Positions 8,957 to 18,261 of a stretch of 64,000 nucleotides of DNA are shown piece by piece. Made by a program: the position numbers and the translations under genes. Source of the DNA: Colwellia polaris (GTDB taxonomy: Bacteria > Pseudomonadota > Gammaproteobacteria > Enterobacterales > Alteromonadaceae); the NCBI RefSeq assembly GCF_002104515.1, contig NZ_NBOE01000001.1, positions 806,001 through 870,000 of the forward strand, written 5' to 3'. The notes beneath the pieces are model-generated. The model ran no database searches, had not been told where the DNA came from, and saw only the letters and a list, made by a program, of their open reading frames with translations. The first letter of the stretch is position 1; each line of letters starts with the position of its first letter.

Positions 8957-9016
8957 TATACTGAACCGATGAAATAAGGCTCGCTTTGTGATCTCTTATT
9001 TCATCTGGTTAGTATA
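8957..9016. repeat. Imperfect inverted repeat upstream of msrPQ
   Basis: Two 22-base arms (8957-8978 and 8995-9016) are complementary apart from a small offset in the middle. They are separated by 16 bases and end 22 bases before the msrP start. The inner 10 bp of each arm, GATGAAATAAG-type, match exactly. This could be an mRNA leader hairpin or a regulator site; no U-tract follows, so it is not a terminator. Confidence 0.6.
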
Positions 9017-9038
9017 ATTAGGTCTATTAGGGGTAAAT

Positions 9039-10049
9039 ATGTTAATTAAAACTAGAAAAAGCTACCAGCTGTCTGAACAACAAGTAACAGATGAATCGGT
9101 TTATCATTCAAGGCGCGATCTTTTAAAAAAGCTTGGTTACCTTGGTGCTGGCAGCCTATTGGCACAATCGGCAGCATCTCAAGCCAGTCCAATTGATTTT
9201 TTTAGTAGCAAAAAAGACACCGTATTTCAGCGTCATGCGCTTACCTATGCAAAAGCTGAAGAGTCCTCACAAATTCTAACCCCTGAAGCCAAAATAACCA
9301 CGCATAATAATTTTTATGAATTTGGTACTAATAAAGGCGACCCAGTAGAAAACGCTCAAGACTTTAACGTTAACCCGTGGCAATTAAAAATTTCGGGAGA
9401 AGTCGATAAACCTTACACCTTAGGCTACGATGATCTTTTCAAACGCTTTCCTCTAGAAGAACGCATCTACCGTTTACGTTGTGTTGAAGCCTGGTCTATG
9501 GTTGTTCCTTGGGTCGGTTTTGGTTTAGCACAATTAATTAAACAGGCTGCTCCTAACTCAAAAGCTAAATATGTCGCTTTTGAAACTTTGTACGATCCTA
9601 AACAAATGCCAGGGCAAGAAAGCCGCAGAATTGGCGGCGGTGTGCAATACCCTTATGTTGAAGGGTTACGTATTGATGAAGCGATGAACCCACTTACCTT
9701 TATGAGTGTGGGTTTATACGGTAAAACGCTCCCAGCTCAAAATGGCGCGCCTATTCGTTTAGTTGTGCCTTGGAAGTATGGCTTTAAAAGTATTAAGTCA
9801 ATTGTTGGCATAAAGTTGGTTGAACACAAACCGCCAACCACGTGGAATATTCTGGCTAAGAATGAATATGGCTTTTATGCCAATGTTAATCCTGAAGTCG
9901 ATCATCCTCGCTGGAGCCAAGCCAGCGAAAGGCGCATTACCACAGGTGGTTTATTTGCACGAAACCGCATCGCCACTTTGCCTTTTAATGGTTATGGTGA
10001 AGAAGTTGCTCAACTGTATAAAGGCATGGATTTAAGGAAAAACTATTAG
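9039..10049 (+). CDS. msrP: Periplasmic methionine sulfoxide reductase, molybdenum catalytic subunit
   Basis: 336 residues, the normal length for MsrP (YedY). A Tat signal is seen as [18 protein letters not shown] near residues 26-45. The molybdopterin domain carries [18 protein letters not shown], in which Cys148 is the expected Mo ligand, and later [20 protein letters not shown]. The enzyme repairs oxidised methionine in envelope proteins, taking electrons from MsrQ and the quinone pool. AGGGG precedes ATG 9039. The stop codon overlaps the start of msrQ by one base, so translation is coupled. Confidence 0.97.
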   Translation: MLIKTRKSYQLSEQQVTDESVYHSRRDLLKKLGYLGAGSLLAQSAASQASPIDFFSSKKDTVFQRHALTYAKAEESSQILTPEAKITTHNNFYEFGTNKGDPVENAQDFNVNPWQLKISGEVDKPYTLGYDDLFKRFPLEERIYRLRCVEAWSMVVPWVGFGLAQLIKQAAPNSKAKYVAFETLYDPKQMPGQESRRIGGGVQYPYVEGLRIDEAMNPLTFMSVGLYGKTLPAQNGAPIRLVVPWKYGFKSIKSIVGIKLVEHKPPTTWNILAKNEYGFYANVNPEVDHPRWSQASERRITTGGLFARNRIATLPFNGYGEEVAQLYKGMDLRKNY

Positions 10050-10687
10050 TGTCAGCAAGTGCAAATACGACAAAGCAAGTAACATTTAAAAGCGTATTTC
10101 TACGTAATAGAGTGTTACTACTTAAAATTGCTATTCATTTATTGGCTTTTTTACCTTTGTTCGGCCTTTATTTTCTAGCCTTTACTGAACAACTTGGCGC
10201 AGATCCCGTAGAAGAAGTTATTCACTTTACTGGTATCGGTGCTTTTAATTTACTGCTTCTTTCATTAATGATATCGCCGATGGCTAAAAAATTTAGGCAA
10301 GGCTATTTAGTGCAAACTAGACGGCTTATCGGCTTGTATAGTTTTACTTATGCTTGCTTGCACTTACTGAATTTTTTAGCTTTTGAAGTACAATTTGACT
10401 TAAAGTTATTCTTTAATGAAATACTCGACAGACCTTACATAACCGTAGGTATGGCTGCATTAATTATTCTTCTTTCTTTAGCTATAACATCGATAACTGC
10501 ACTGAGGAGGAGAATGGGACAGAAGTGGCAAAAATTACATAACTGGGTTTATATCGCCGCTTTGCTTATTGCCTTACACTTTTTTTGGTCGGTAAAGTCT
10601 GACATTGTTGAACCCATGATTTATTTTACTATCGCGCTATTTCTTTTAGCTTTACGCAAAGACAAAATAAAACGTTGGTTTAAATAG
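10049..10687 (+). CDS. msrQ: Heme-binding membrane subunit of the MsrPQ system
   Basis: 212 residues with about six transmembrane helices and the ferric-reductase-like core of the YedZ family. Heme-ligand His residues are seen in ACLHLLNFLAF and YIAALLIALHFFW. RRMGQKWQKLHNWVYIAAL is the family signature. It passes electrons from quinones to MsrP. The start is GTG 10049, overlapping the msrP stop as TAGTG. A strong hairpin at 10768 ends the operon. Confidence 0.96.
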   Translation: MSASANTTKQVTFKSVFLRNRVLLLKIAIHLLAFLPLFGLYFLAFTEQLGADPVEEVIHFTGIGAFNLLLLSLMISPMAKKFRQGYLVQTRRLIGLYSFTYACLHLLNFLAFEVQFDLKLFFNEILDRPYITVGMAALIILLSLAITSITALRRRMGQKWQKLHNWVYIAALLIALHFFWSVKSDIVEPMIYFTIALFLLALRKDKIKRWFK

Positions 10688-10767
10688 CAGCTACTTTTAC
10701 AATGCTTAAGTGAGAGTTAAGCTTGAGAGTTAAAGGTTGAGGGTTTAACTAAAGTTTCAGATACAAA

Positions 10768-10795
10768 AAAAGCGAAAGTGCTTACTTTCGCTTTT
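10768..10795. terminator. Bidirectional terminator between msrQ and ppiC
   Basis: A 12-bp perfect stem (10768-10779 with 10784-10795) has loop GCTT, with A-rich sequence on one side and T-rich on the other. It lies between convergent genes and can serve both. Confidence 0.85.
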
Positions 10796-10835
10796 AATAC
10801 TCAAAAAGAGCAGTGATATTCTAACTTATCGAACA

Positions 10836-11117
10836 TTACTCGCTACGAGCAGTTACTTCAAGTAAGTGATAACCAAATTGTGTTTTTACTGGTCCTTGTA
10901 CTTCATTCAATGGAGCTGAAAATACAACTTCATCAAACTCTTGTACCATTTGGCCGCGACCAAAAGAGCCTAATGCGCCACCTTGTGCTTTAGAAGGACA
11001 ATTTGAGTGGGCTTGTGCAACGGCGGCGAAATCTTCACCAGCTGCGATTTGTTGCTTCAATGTTAGACATTGCTCTTCAGTATCTACCAATAAATGACGT
11101 GCTGACGCTCTTAACAT
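10836..11117 (-). CDS. ppiC: Parvulin-type peptidyl-prolyl cis-trans isomerase
   Basis: 93 residues, matching the single-domain cytoplasmic PpiC (about 93 aa in E. coli). Signature motifs are RASARHLLVDTEEQC, GEDFAAVAQAHSNCPSKAQG, GALGSFGRGQMVQEFDEVVF and VKTQFGYHLLEV, with active-site His residues at both ends. It catalyses proline isomerisation in folding. AGAGGT precedes ATG 11117. It is transcribed away from oxyR, sharing a 347-base gap. Confidence 0.95.
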   Translation of the reverse strand: MLRASARHLLVDTEEQCLTLKQQIAAGEDFAAVAQAHSNCPSKAQGGALGSFGRGQMVQEFDEVVFSAPLNEVQGPVKTQFGYHLLEVTARSE

Positions 11118-11464
11118 TTTATTACCTCTGATTTATTTAAATATCTCAAGACTTTAGCGTATTTTATTTAAAAATAATAGACTCATTTCGTTAAAATAAA
11201 TTTCTAAATGTTTCAATACATACAGGTAATATATTGAGTAAATAAGCCCGTGAATGTGGTTTTGATGTTCGCATTTTACATTAATAACTACAATAGAATT
11301 AATTGTTATCGATTTAATTAATTGAAATGCACCTCATTGATAAGTTAAATTAATTAGCGAGTAAATTTGTTTGCTAAAACTAATTGCAAGAGCCAATTAC
11401 AAAAATTAATACAAAAATTAACGACAAAAGTTAATTACTGAAAATCATAATAAATGAGCTTGTC
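11118..11464. other. Divergent intergenic region between ppiC and oxyR
   Basis: 347 bases, very AT-rich, holding both promoters. The part nearest oxyR carries loose repeats of AAAATTAA (11400-11445) and an ATTAATT-rich dyad around 11297-11325. No intact OxyR-type four-box motif could be assigned by eye, and no ORF is supported. Confidence 0.5.
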
Positions 11465-12358
11465 ATGTACTTACCCAACCTGAAACATTTACGTTACTTA
11501 GTTGCACTTCATCAGCATCAGCATTTTCATCAAGCAGCGCAGGCTTGTTTTGTTAGCCAATCAACATTAAGCAGTGCAATTTTGAAACTTGAACAGCAGC
11601 TTAATTGTCAGCTAATTGAACGAGACAATAAGTCTTTTTTATTTACTAGCCAAGGTAATGACTTTGTTGAAAAAGCCCGTAAGTTGTTAGTAGATGCTAA
11701 TGACCTAGTAAATGGTGCTAAACAACAAGGTCAAAGTGATGGCGGTGTATTTAATATTGGTTGTATACCTACCATAGCTCCCTATTTATTGACCGATTTA
11801 GTACCCGCTTGTAAACGTGAACTAACTAATTTACGAATTTATTTTCGAGAAGACACCACTGACAATCTATTAAATATGCTTAAAAATGGTGAACTTGATG
11901 TTGTTATTTTAGCTTTACCGATAGCACAAAGAGGTTTTGAAAGTGAGGTGGTTGGTAAAGATCATTTCTATGCTGCCGGCGATCCCAAATTAATGACGAG
12001 CTTTTGCCTCAAGCAAGATTATCAATGCTTACCCGAACATAGCGTGTTTTTATTATCAAATGAGCATTGCTTAACTAAGCACGCTTTGTCTGCTTGTAAA
12101 TTAGCAGATACCAGCCGTATAAACGCTTTCTCGGCTTCAAGTCTAGCGACTTTAGTGCAAATGACCGCATATCATCAAGGCTTTACCTTTCTACCTGAAA
12201 TGGCGGTTAAAAAAGGTTTCTCTAAAGCCGAAGGGTTAACGATAGATAAACTCTCGGGTGATGTTTATCGAGAAATTGCTTTAATGCGTCGTTCTACCAG
12301 TGCTGCCACTCCGGTTTATCAAAAATTATCCACCATATTAGTTAATTTATTAAAATAG
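11465..12358 (+). CDS. oxyR: LysR-family peroxide sensor OxyR
   Basis: 297 residues. The N-terminal winged HTH is NLKHLRYLVALHQHQHFHQA followed by CFVSQSTLSSAILKLEQQL. The regulatory domain holds the diagnostic redox pair Cys202 and Cys211 in EHCLTKHALSACK, with the same 9-residue spacing as E. coli Cys199/Cys208, followed by FSASSLATLVQMTAYHQGFTFLP. Peroxide oxidation forms the disulfide and activates antioxidant genes. It starts at ATG 11465. Nearby msrPQ and the glutaredoxin-like gene fit an oxidative stress neighbourhood, although no OxyR sites were identified. A hairpin overlaps its stop codon. Confidence 0.93.
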   Translation: MYLPNLKHLRYLVALHQHQHFHQAAQACFVSQSTLSSAILKLEQQLNCQLIERDNKSFLFTSQGNDFVEKARKLLVDANDLVNGAKQQGQSDGGVFNIGCIPTIAPYLLTDLVPACKRELTNLRIYFREDTTDNLLNMLKNGELDVVILALPIAQRGFESEVVGKDHFYAAGDPKLMTSFCLKQDYQCLPEHSVFLLSNEHCLTKHALSACKLADTSRINAFSASSLATLVQMTAYHQGFTFLPEMAVKKGFSKAEGLTIDKLSGDVYREIALMRRSTSAATPVYQKLSTILVNLLK

Positions 12359-12385
12359 TTTGAAAACTTTCAAACTATTTTCACG
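12352..12385 (+). terminator. oxyR terminator overlapping the stop codon
   Basis: A 14-bp perfect palindromic stem (12352-12365 with 12368-12381) ends in a T-rich arm. The stem is AT-rich, so its strength is uncertain. Confidence 0.6.
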
Positions 12386-12431
12386 CCCGGCTCTACCTTT
12401 AATATAAGAAGATAAATAAATAGGATATTGC

Positions 12432-12983
12432 GTGTTTGAGAGAAGCGATGAAACGCTAGTAAAACAAGCGCTAAAAGGTAAAAAATCAGCTTGGATTACC
12501 TTAGTAAAGCGGTATGAAAAAAATTTATACAATTACACACTGCGCATGGTGAGTAACCCTGATGATGCCTTAGATTTAATGCAAGATGTTTTTATGGCGG
12601 TATTTCGTAATTTAGCGTCGTTTCGTGGTGATAGTCCATTTAAAGGCTGGCTGTTTAAAATTGCACATTATCGCTGCATTGAATTTTATCGTCGAAAAAA
12701 GCCCACGCAATCTTTAGATGATACACCCGAACAAGAAGAGCAGAGTAGCGATGCTTGCCCTGAGGCACACTTTTATTCAGGACAACAATCAAGCGCTCTG
12801 CATAAAGCACTAAAAACTTTACCGCTAAATCAAAAACTAGTGGTGGAGCTGAAATTTTTTCAACACTGTACTTTTGATGAAATTGCTAAGCAGCTGGGGA
12901 TTTCTGTTAATACGGTAAAGTCACGTTTGTACAGTGCTTTAGATAAATTAAAAGATCATTTGGAGTTAGAACATGTCAAATAA
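12432..12983 (+). CDS. ECF-type RNA polymerase sigma factor
   Basis: 183 residues. Region 2 covers about 22-90 (LVKRYEKNLYNYTLRMV, DALDLMQDVFMAVFRNLASF, FKGWLFKIAHYRCIEFYRRKK). Region 4 covers about 115-175 (LPLNQKLVVELKFFQHCTFD, EIAKQLGISVNTVKSRLYSA). Sigma regions 1 and 3 are absent, as in ECF factors. GTG 12432 is used, with AGGA 8-9 bases before it. The gene overlaps the next by 11 bases, which implies translational coupling with a probable anti-sigma factor. The stimulus and target promoters are unknown; no bipartite autoregulatory promoter was recognised in the short upstream gap. Confidence 0.93.
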   Translation: MFERSDETLVKQALKGKKSAWITLVKRYEKNLYNYTLRMVSNPDDALDLMQDVFMAVFRNLASFRGDSPFKGWLFKIAHYRCIEFYRRKKPTQSLDDTPEQEEQSSDACPEAHFYSGQQSSALHKALKTLPLNQKLVVELKFFQHCTFDEIAKQLGISVNTVKSRLYSALDKLKDHLELEHVK

Positions 12984-13710
12984 TGACTCAAAGCAAGTGC
13001 CAAACAAAGACGCGAACAAAGCTGAATCAACAGAGCAAGCTTTTGCAGATTGGCTAGATGATAAGTCAATTGATTGTCCGACAGATAATGAACCGTTATG
13101 GCAAGAACGTAAAAATACCGTTAATGCAATTGAACACCAAGTCGCCATGTCTATTGATAAAAAAGTGCCAGAGTGGGACCGAGCCAGTGGCTTTGAAAGT
13201 GATAAAATCCCTTTTTGGCAATGGCGAGGTTTACCTGCATTATCAATGGCATTTTCTATTCTCGCGTTAGCACTAGTAGTGTTTAAAGTTGAATTAGTCA
13301 TTCAAGACAATGGGATATTACTGAGTTTTACCGGTAGTAATAATAAGTTACAAGAGCAAAACCTGGCTAAATTAGTTGATCAGCGTTTACAAAGTTTTGC
13401 TCAAGAGCAACAAGTGGTTTTAGCGAATTACGCCGCTGATATTAAGGTTAAGCAGCAAGACAATAATTTACAACTGGCCAGTTATATCATGGGCGCTTCT
13501 CGACAAGAACGAAAAGAAGATTTGGGTGACTTTATTCAGTACATCAATGCTGAGCGAAAAGATGAATTACTGGAGCAAAAAATTAAGTATCAGGCACTAG
13601 AGCAAGCAATTAAATATAACAACGCTTATCAAAGCGGCAATGTTAAAGGCTATGGATTACAGCAAGGTAAAGCCATAAGTACCCCTGAAAATTGGACAAC
13701 TGAGGAATAA
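12973..13710 (+). CDS. Single-pass membrane protein, probable anti-sigma factor
   Basis: 245 residues. An acidic/polar N-terminal cytoplasmic part (about 1-78) precedes one transmembrane segment (about 84-103, LPALSMAFSILALALVVFKV) and a Gln/Lys-rich periplasmic helical region. Topology and overlap with the sigma gene suggest it sequesters the ECF factor at the inner membrane. It lacks a recognisable zinc anti-sigma His-x3-Cys-x2-Cys motif and has no identified named domain, so the role is inferred from position alone. ATG 12973 lies inside the sigma gene; the next gene begins four bases after its stop. Confidence 0.65.
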   Translation: MSNNDSKQVPNKDANKAESTEQAFADWLDDKSIDCPTDNEPLWQERKNTVNAIEHQVAMSIDKKVPEWDRASGFESDKIPFWQWRGLPALSMAFSILALALVVFKVELVIQDNGILLSFTGSNNKLQEQNLAKLVDQRLQSFAQEQQVVLANYAADIKVKQQDNNLQLASYIMGASRQERKEDLGDFIQYINAERKDELLEQKIKYQALEQAIKYNNAYQSGNVKGYGLQQGKAISTPENWTTEE

Positions 13711-13713
13711 AGA

Positions 13714-14667
13714 ATGAAGAAATTTAACCTATTATCATCGAGCGTAGTATTACCTTGTTTATTTATGTCGACAGCATTATTTGCTGCACAAAATAATGCA
13801 GACCAATATTCAGGTTTGTACAAACAAATGTCAATTATGAGCGATATTATTAAGTCATCGGTTACAGACCAATCGACAGATCAGTTATCAAAAATAAATA
13901 GTATTGAAAGTACATATTTACGCGGCCAAGGTGTTGTTTTTACTATTAGCTCTGCGGCAAGTAATAGCCAATGGGGAAATTATAGTTTTAATTTTTCTAT
14001 GCCTGAAATGCCTGCTATGCCTGAGGTTCCAGCTGCACCAATAGCACCAGAGGCTAATCAAGACTTTCATGAAAAATTTGATATTGATATTAATCAAACC
14101 GTTAGTCAGGCGATGGAGTCGGCAGCTGTTGGCTATGAAAGAATAGTAGAGATTTTTGAGCATAACCGTGATAAAACCAGAGAGTTAAGAGAAGAACAAC
14201 GCGAACTTGCTTATGATTTAAGAGATCTTGAGCGAGAAAAACGAGATTTAAATTATCAGTTTGCTCGCGCCAGTGATGAACGTAAAGTCGAGCTCAAACA
14301 AGATCTAGAACAACTTGCAAAACAAGAAGTTAAATTACTCGCAGATAAGCAAAAAATTACTGATAAGGCTAATGCATTAGCCGTTAAGCAAAAAGCCGAG
14401 CAAGTGAAGAAAACAAAAGAGCGTTCGCAGTACTTTCAAGAGTTAACAGTCAAGTTAAGTGAAACCCTGTGCTTATATGGTAATGGTTTAAAAGAACTAC
14501 CTAAAAATGAACATGTTAGTGTTATTTTAAAGTCGGCAGGGGAAAAATCAGCAGGCCGATATAAAGATAGTATTTTGGTATTTTCTAAGCAAGATATTGC
14601 TAGTTGTTCAGCAGATAAAATAACGGCGACAACATTAATCGATAAAAGCCAAGTTTATCAATTTTAA
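13714..14667 (+). CDS. Secreted coiled-coil protein in the ECF sigma operon, function unknown
   Basis: 317 residues. A signal peptide is seen at 1-24 (ending ALFAAQ). A Pro/Met repeat (MPEMPAMPEVPAAPIAPEA) lies near 95-110. A highly charged helix with strong coiled-coil character (about 150-235, RELREEQRELAYDLRDLERE onward) precedes a C-terminal globular part with two Cys residues. It is probably periplasmic. It starts four bases after the probable anti-sigma gene, with GAGGAA upstream, so it is third in the operon and could be a sensor, target or effector of the pathway. No family was recognised. Confidence 0.6.
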   Translation: MKKFNLLSSSVVLPCLFMSTALFAAQNNADQYSGLYKQMSIMSDIIKSSVTDQSTDQLSKINSIESTYLRGQGVVFTISSAASNSQWGNYSFNFSMPEMPAMPEVPAAPIAPEANQDFHEKFDIDINQTVSQAMESAAVGYERIVEIFEHNRDKTRELREEQRELAYDLRDLEREKRDLNYQFARASDERKVELKQDLEQLAKQEVKLLADKQKITDKANALAVKQKAEQVKKTKERSQYFQELTVKLSETLCLYGNGLKELPKNEHVSVILKSAGEKSAGRYKDSILVFSKQDIASCSADKITATTLIDKSQVYQF

Positions 14668-14716
14668 TGATATGAAAATTAACCAATAATGCTGAGTTAG
14701 CATATTTATTACAACG

Positions 14717-14746
14717 AAAAAAACCGCTAATTAGCGGTTTTTTTGT
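14717..14746. terminator. Bidirectional terminator after the ECF operon
   Basis: A perfect palindrome centred on CCGCTAATTAGCGG is flanked by A and T runs (14717-14744). It lies between convergent genes. Confidence 0.85.
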
Positions 14747-14780
14747 GTAATAACATGGCTATATAAAGCTTATTAACGAC

Positions 14781-15263
14781 TTAGTTAACGCTTTCTATAA
14801 TAAAGCTCACTTTTCTTTTCTGATTTATGTCTTTGTTATTATCTTTATTTTCAACAGTTTTGGAAGAAAAGTTAAAGTAGGCGATAACTTGCTGCAGTTT
14901 ATCATTAAATTTTGCTGCAAATTCAAAGAAGGAATTTTTGTTCTCAAGTTTTCGAGGAACTATGCTAGAAAAGTCAGCGACTTTAATGCCCATCATAGGT
15001 TGTTGTGAAGTTTGAGAAGCTTGTTTTACATTGATATTTTTATATTTATTATAGACTTCGCTAGTGATGGCTGGGTAAGCGAATTTACTCGACTCATCGA
15101 TGGCAGGTAAAGATACTTTGAAAGTAACCACTTGCTTAGTTAAGTTTGTATTTAGTTTTTGTTTTATTCTTTTTTCTGCGTAGGCTGTTGAGCAATAAAG
15201 GAAAAATACGCTAAATCCAACAAGTAATGGAGCCACTAATTTGGGGGTAAATTGTATTGTCAT
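14781..15263 (-). CDS. Small exported protein of unknown function
   Basis: 160 residues with a clear signal peptide (1-29, hydrophobic LVAPLLVGFSVFFLYCSTAYA), so it is probably periplasmic. The mature part is Lys/Asn/Gln-rich and polar, with no Cys pairs, metal motif or recognised domain; it ends RKVSFIIESVN. GAGGAA precedes ATG 15263. It is a single-gene unit converging on the ECF sigma operon and sharing the terminator at 14717. Codon usage looks like its neighbours. Nothing in the sequence indicates a function. Confidence 0.6.
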   Translation of the reverse strand: MTIQFTPKLVAPLLVGFSVFFLYCSTAYAEKRIKQKLNTNLTKQVVTFKVSLPAIDESSKFAYPAITSEVYNKYKNINVKQASQTSQQPMMGIKVADFSSIVPRKLENKNSFFEFAAKFNDKLQQVIAYFNFSSKTVENKDNNKDINQKRKVSFIIESVN

Positions 15264-15620
15264 TTTGTATTCCTCATCACATTTATATCCTGAATCAATC
15301 CTTGATTTCTTTATCGTACCATTATGTTACAAATTAATATAGATAATGACTTGTGTTTACGCGAGAACAATAAGGTAGATGGTTTATTTTATCAGACCAA
15401 TAACGATGGCTTTAATATTAAGATGTTTTAACTCGATAATTTTAGGCTTAACTGAGTAGTAGGTTAGGTATAAAAAGCTGAGTTTGGAATCTCACATTGT
15501 AGAAGGAAGTTTGAAGGGCAAGTTAATAGAAAATTATCTGCAGGTTAAGTACCGGAAATCGATTATTTAATAACGTATTAAAGTAAATAAAGTATTAAAG
15601 TAAATAACGGTATTTTTTAT
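15264..15620. other. Intergenic region without a gene
   Basis: AT-rich sequence upstream of the exported protein gene. The only structure noticed is a direct duplication of GTATTAAAGTAAATAA at about 15575-15607. No ORF or RNA gene is supported. Confidence 0.5.
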
Positions 15621-15672
15621 TAAAAAATTTCCCGGTAGCTAAGGATAACTTCATTCTTAACTACCAGAAAAT
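15621..15672 (-). terminator. glcB terminator
   Basis: On the minus strand a roughly 10-bp stem with one mismatch (arms 15656-15665 and 15634-15643) is flanked by complementary A/T runs and followed by a U-rich stretch at 15621-15630. It is located 28 bases past the glcB stop. Confidence 0.6.
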
Positions 15673-15699
15673 TTAGTCGGCTTTATTGCTTTTACGTTA

Positions 15700-17874
15700 T
15701 TATTTAGCTTGGGCTTTATACAGTAATCTATTTTTGTGTAATAAAGGCTCTGTATAACCGTTAGGCTGTTTATGGCCTTGAAGTACTAGTGCCAGAGCTG
15801 TTTGAAAAGCTACATTGTTGTCAAAGTTAGCTGACATTGCATGATATTGTTTATCATGTTGATTTTGTTGATCAACAACGGCTGCCATTTTTTTCAAACT
15901 TGCCAGTACTTGTTCAGGCGTACAAATATTATGTTGCAACCAATTTGCCATATGTTGGCTTGAAATACGCAGTGTTGCACGATCTTCCATTAAGCCAACA
16001 TTATTAATGTCAGGTACTTTTGAACAGCCAACACCTTGATCAATCCAACGCACAACATAACCTAAAATACCTTGCGAATTATTGTCTAATTCATCAGAAA
16101 TTTCTTGTTCCGTCCACTGCGTATTTTCAGCTAAAGGTATGGTTAATATGTCGTCTACATTCGCAGGAACACGCGCTTTAAGTGCTTGCTGAAGTTGCAG
16201 AACATTAACTTTGTGATAATGCAAAGCATGTAATGTAGCAGCCGTTGGCGATGGCACCCAAGCAGTATTTGCACCGGCTTTTACATGATTAATTTTTGTT
16301 GCCAGCATATTAGCCATTTGATCAGGTATCGGCCACATGCCTTTGCCTATTTGTGCTTTACCACTAAAGCCACAGGCTAAACCAACATCAACATTATTGT
16401 CTTCATAAGCGGTTATCCATTTTGTTAACTTGATATCTGCTTTTCTAGCCATAACACCGGCAGCCATAGAGGTATGAATTTCGTCACCTGTTCTGTCTAA
16501 AAAGCCAGTGTTAATAAATACAACGCGCTCTTTTGCCTGATAAATACAGGCTTTAAGATTAACACTGGTGCGGCGCTCTTCATCCATTATGCCCATTTTT
16601 AAGGTGTTACGTGGCAAGGTTAATAGGTCTTCTACACGATCAAATAGCTCGTTAGCGAATGCAACTTCTTCCGGCCCATGCATTTTAGGCTTAACAATGT
16701 AAACAGAGCCTGTTTCACTGTTGCGCAGGGTATTTTTTTGCTTAACGTCATAAATTGAAATTAATGACGTAATAACCGCGTCCATAATACCTTCAGGCAC
16801 TTCATTATTGTTTTGATCAATAATGGCGTTATTGGTCATCAAGTGGCCAACATTACGCACGAACATTAAGCTACGCGCTTTTAATTGAGCTTCTTTGCTA
16901 TCAAGAGTTTGATAGGTTTTATCTGCATGCATTAAACGGGTTTGTTGCTTGCCGGCTTTTTCAAATGTTTCAGATAAAGTGCCTTGATTTAAGCCTAGCC
17001 AGTTTTGATAGGCAATTACCTTGTCTGCAGCATCAACAGCGGCAACAGAGTCTTCGCAGTCCATAATAGTAGTAATGGCTGACTCCATTGCAATGTCACT
17101 CATACCGGCTTGATCGCTTTTTGCAATCGTATTGTTTTGATCAAACTCAATAATAAAGTGTAAATCGTGATGTTTAAAAACTAACTCACTAGGCGATGCT
17201 TGCTCACCATTAAAACCGATAAATAAATTAGTTTGCGATAATACTGCTGAGTCGCCATTTGTTAGGGTTACAACTAATTCACCGTCAACAACTTGATAAC
17301 GCTTGGCATTGATATGCGAACCATGGTTTAACGGGATAGTTTGATCTAAAAATTCGCGTGCAAATGCGATAACTTTCTTACCGCGAACGGGGTTGTATGC
17401 TTTAGTTTTTTCGCTGCCATTTTCTTCAGTTATAACGTCTGAACCATATAATGCGTCATATAAACTGCCCCAACGAGCATTAACAGCATTTAAAGCAAAA
17501 CGCGCGTTCATAACCGGTACTACGAGTTGTGGACCTGCAATAGTCGCAAGTTCTGCATCGACATTGGTGGTTGTTATAGTGAAGTCGTCAACTGGAGCGG
17601 AAAGATAGCCAATTTTAGTTAAAAATTGTTTATAGTCAGAAAAGTTAAAATTATCTCCCTGATGGTCTTGATGATAGGCGGTTACTTGTTGTTGTAAATC
17701 ATCGCGTTTTAATAATAACTGTTTATTTTTGGGCGCTAATTCAGCTATAAGTTTGCCAAAGCCAGACCAAAAGGTATCTTCAGGCAGCGCAGTACCAGGA
17801 AGCACTTGTTGGTTAACAAAGTTATAAAGTTCTTCTGCTACCTGCAAATTTGCGATTGAAATTCTGTTTGTCAT
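15700..17874 (-). CDS. glcB: Malate synthase G
   Basis: 724 residues, essentially the length of E. coli GlcB (723). It condenses glyoxylate with acetyl-CoA to malate. Recognisable blocks are PVMNARFALNAVNARWGSLYD, IEFDQNNTIAKSDQAGMSD, MESAITTIMDCEDSVAAVDA, RNVGHLMTNNAI, KMHGPEEVAFANELF, GIMDEERRTSVNLKACI and INTGFLDRTGDEIHTSM, which include active-site Arg, Glu and Asp positions of the family. The start is ATG 17874 with AGGTG upstream. Together with aceA it completes the glyoxylate shunt; lrgAB and a LysR gene lie between them. Confidence 0.97.
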   Translation of the reverse strand: MTNRISIANLQVAEELYNFVNQQVLPGTALPEDTFWSGFGKLIAELAPKNKQLLLKRDDLQQQVTAYHQDHQGDNFNFSDYKQFLTKIGYLSAPVDDFTITTTNVDAELATIAGPQLVVPVMNARFALNAVNARWGSLYDALYGSDVITEENGSEKTKAYNPVRGKKVIAFAREFLDQTIPLNHGSHINAKRYQVVDGELVVTLTNGDSAVLSQTNLFIGFNGEQASPSELVFKHHDLHFIIEFDQNNTIAKSDQAGMSDIAMESAITTIMDCEDSVAAVDAADKVIAYQNWLGLNQGTLSETFEKAGKQQTRLMHADKTYQTLDSKEAQLKARSLMFVRNVGHLMTNNAIIDQNNNEVPEGIMDAVITSLISIYDVKQKNTLRNSETGSVYIVKPKMHGPEEVAFANELFDRVEDLLTLPRNTLKMGIMDEERRTSVNLKACIYQAKERVVFINTGFLDRTGDEIHTSMAAGVMARKADIKLTKWITAYEDNNVDVGLACGFSGKAQIGKGMWPIPDQMANMLATKINHVKAGANTAWVPSPTAATLHALHYHKVNVLQLQQALKARVPANVDDILTIPLAENTQWTEQEISDELDNNSQGILGYVVRWIDQGVGCSKVPDINNVGLMEDRATLRISSQHMANWLQHNICTPEQVLASLKKMAAVVDQQNQHDKQYHAMSANFDNNVAFQTALALVLQGHKQPNGYTEPLLHKNRLLYKAQAK

Positions 17875-17945
17875 GGGACACCTATTTTGAAAGTTTGGAA
17901 GAAAGTATTCTTTTTTTAATACATTTACGTAAAACCACTACCTGC

Positions 17946-17974
17946 AATGTAGAAATAATGTGAAGTTGATGCAA
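17946..17974 (-). promoter_or_regulatory. Candidate sigma-70 promoter of glcB
   Basis: On the minus strand TTGCAT is separated by 17 bases from TACATT, giving a start site near 17939 and a leader of about 65 bases before glcB. The match is moderate. The remaining part of the 387-base gap 17875-18261 shows no gene. Confidence 0.4.
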
Positions 17975-18261
17975 TAGCTGCAATTTAGTGGCTTAGCCGA
18001 CAAAGATAGCCTTATTACTGCTTTAATAAAATGATGGTTTGTAACTTATTGTTAAATATAGGGTAAATTTATTTTGTGTTGTTTTTCAAATACCATTATT
18101 CATACTATTGTTTATTGTGATTTTTGCTATTTATTTTATGAATTATCTTGATTGAGTAATGTTAAAAGCTTTGATCGTATTGGTAATAAAAATTATCACA
18201 TTGCTCATAAACACTTGGCTTAAGAAATGACTGCACTGAAAAGCTATTTACATTCATTTAG

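Noticed and set aside
11290-11340. Possible OxyR binding site between ppiC and oxyR
   Set aside because: Only scattered ATAG/TTAT elements; the four-box spacing of the OxyR motif is not met.
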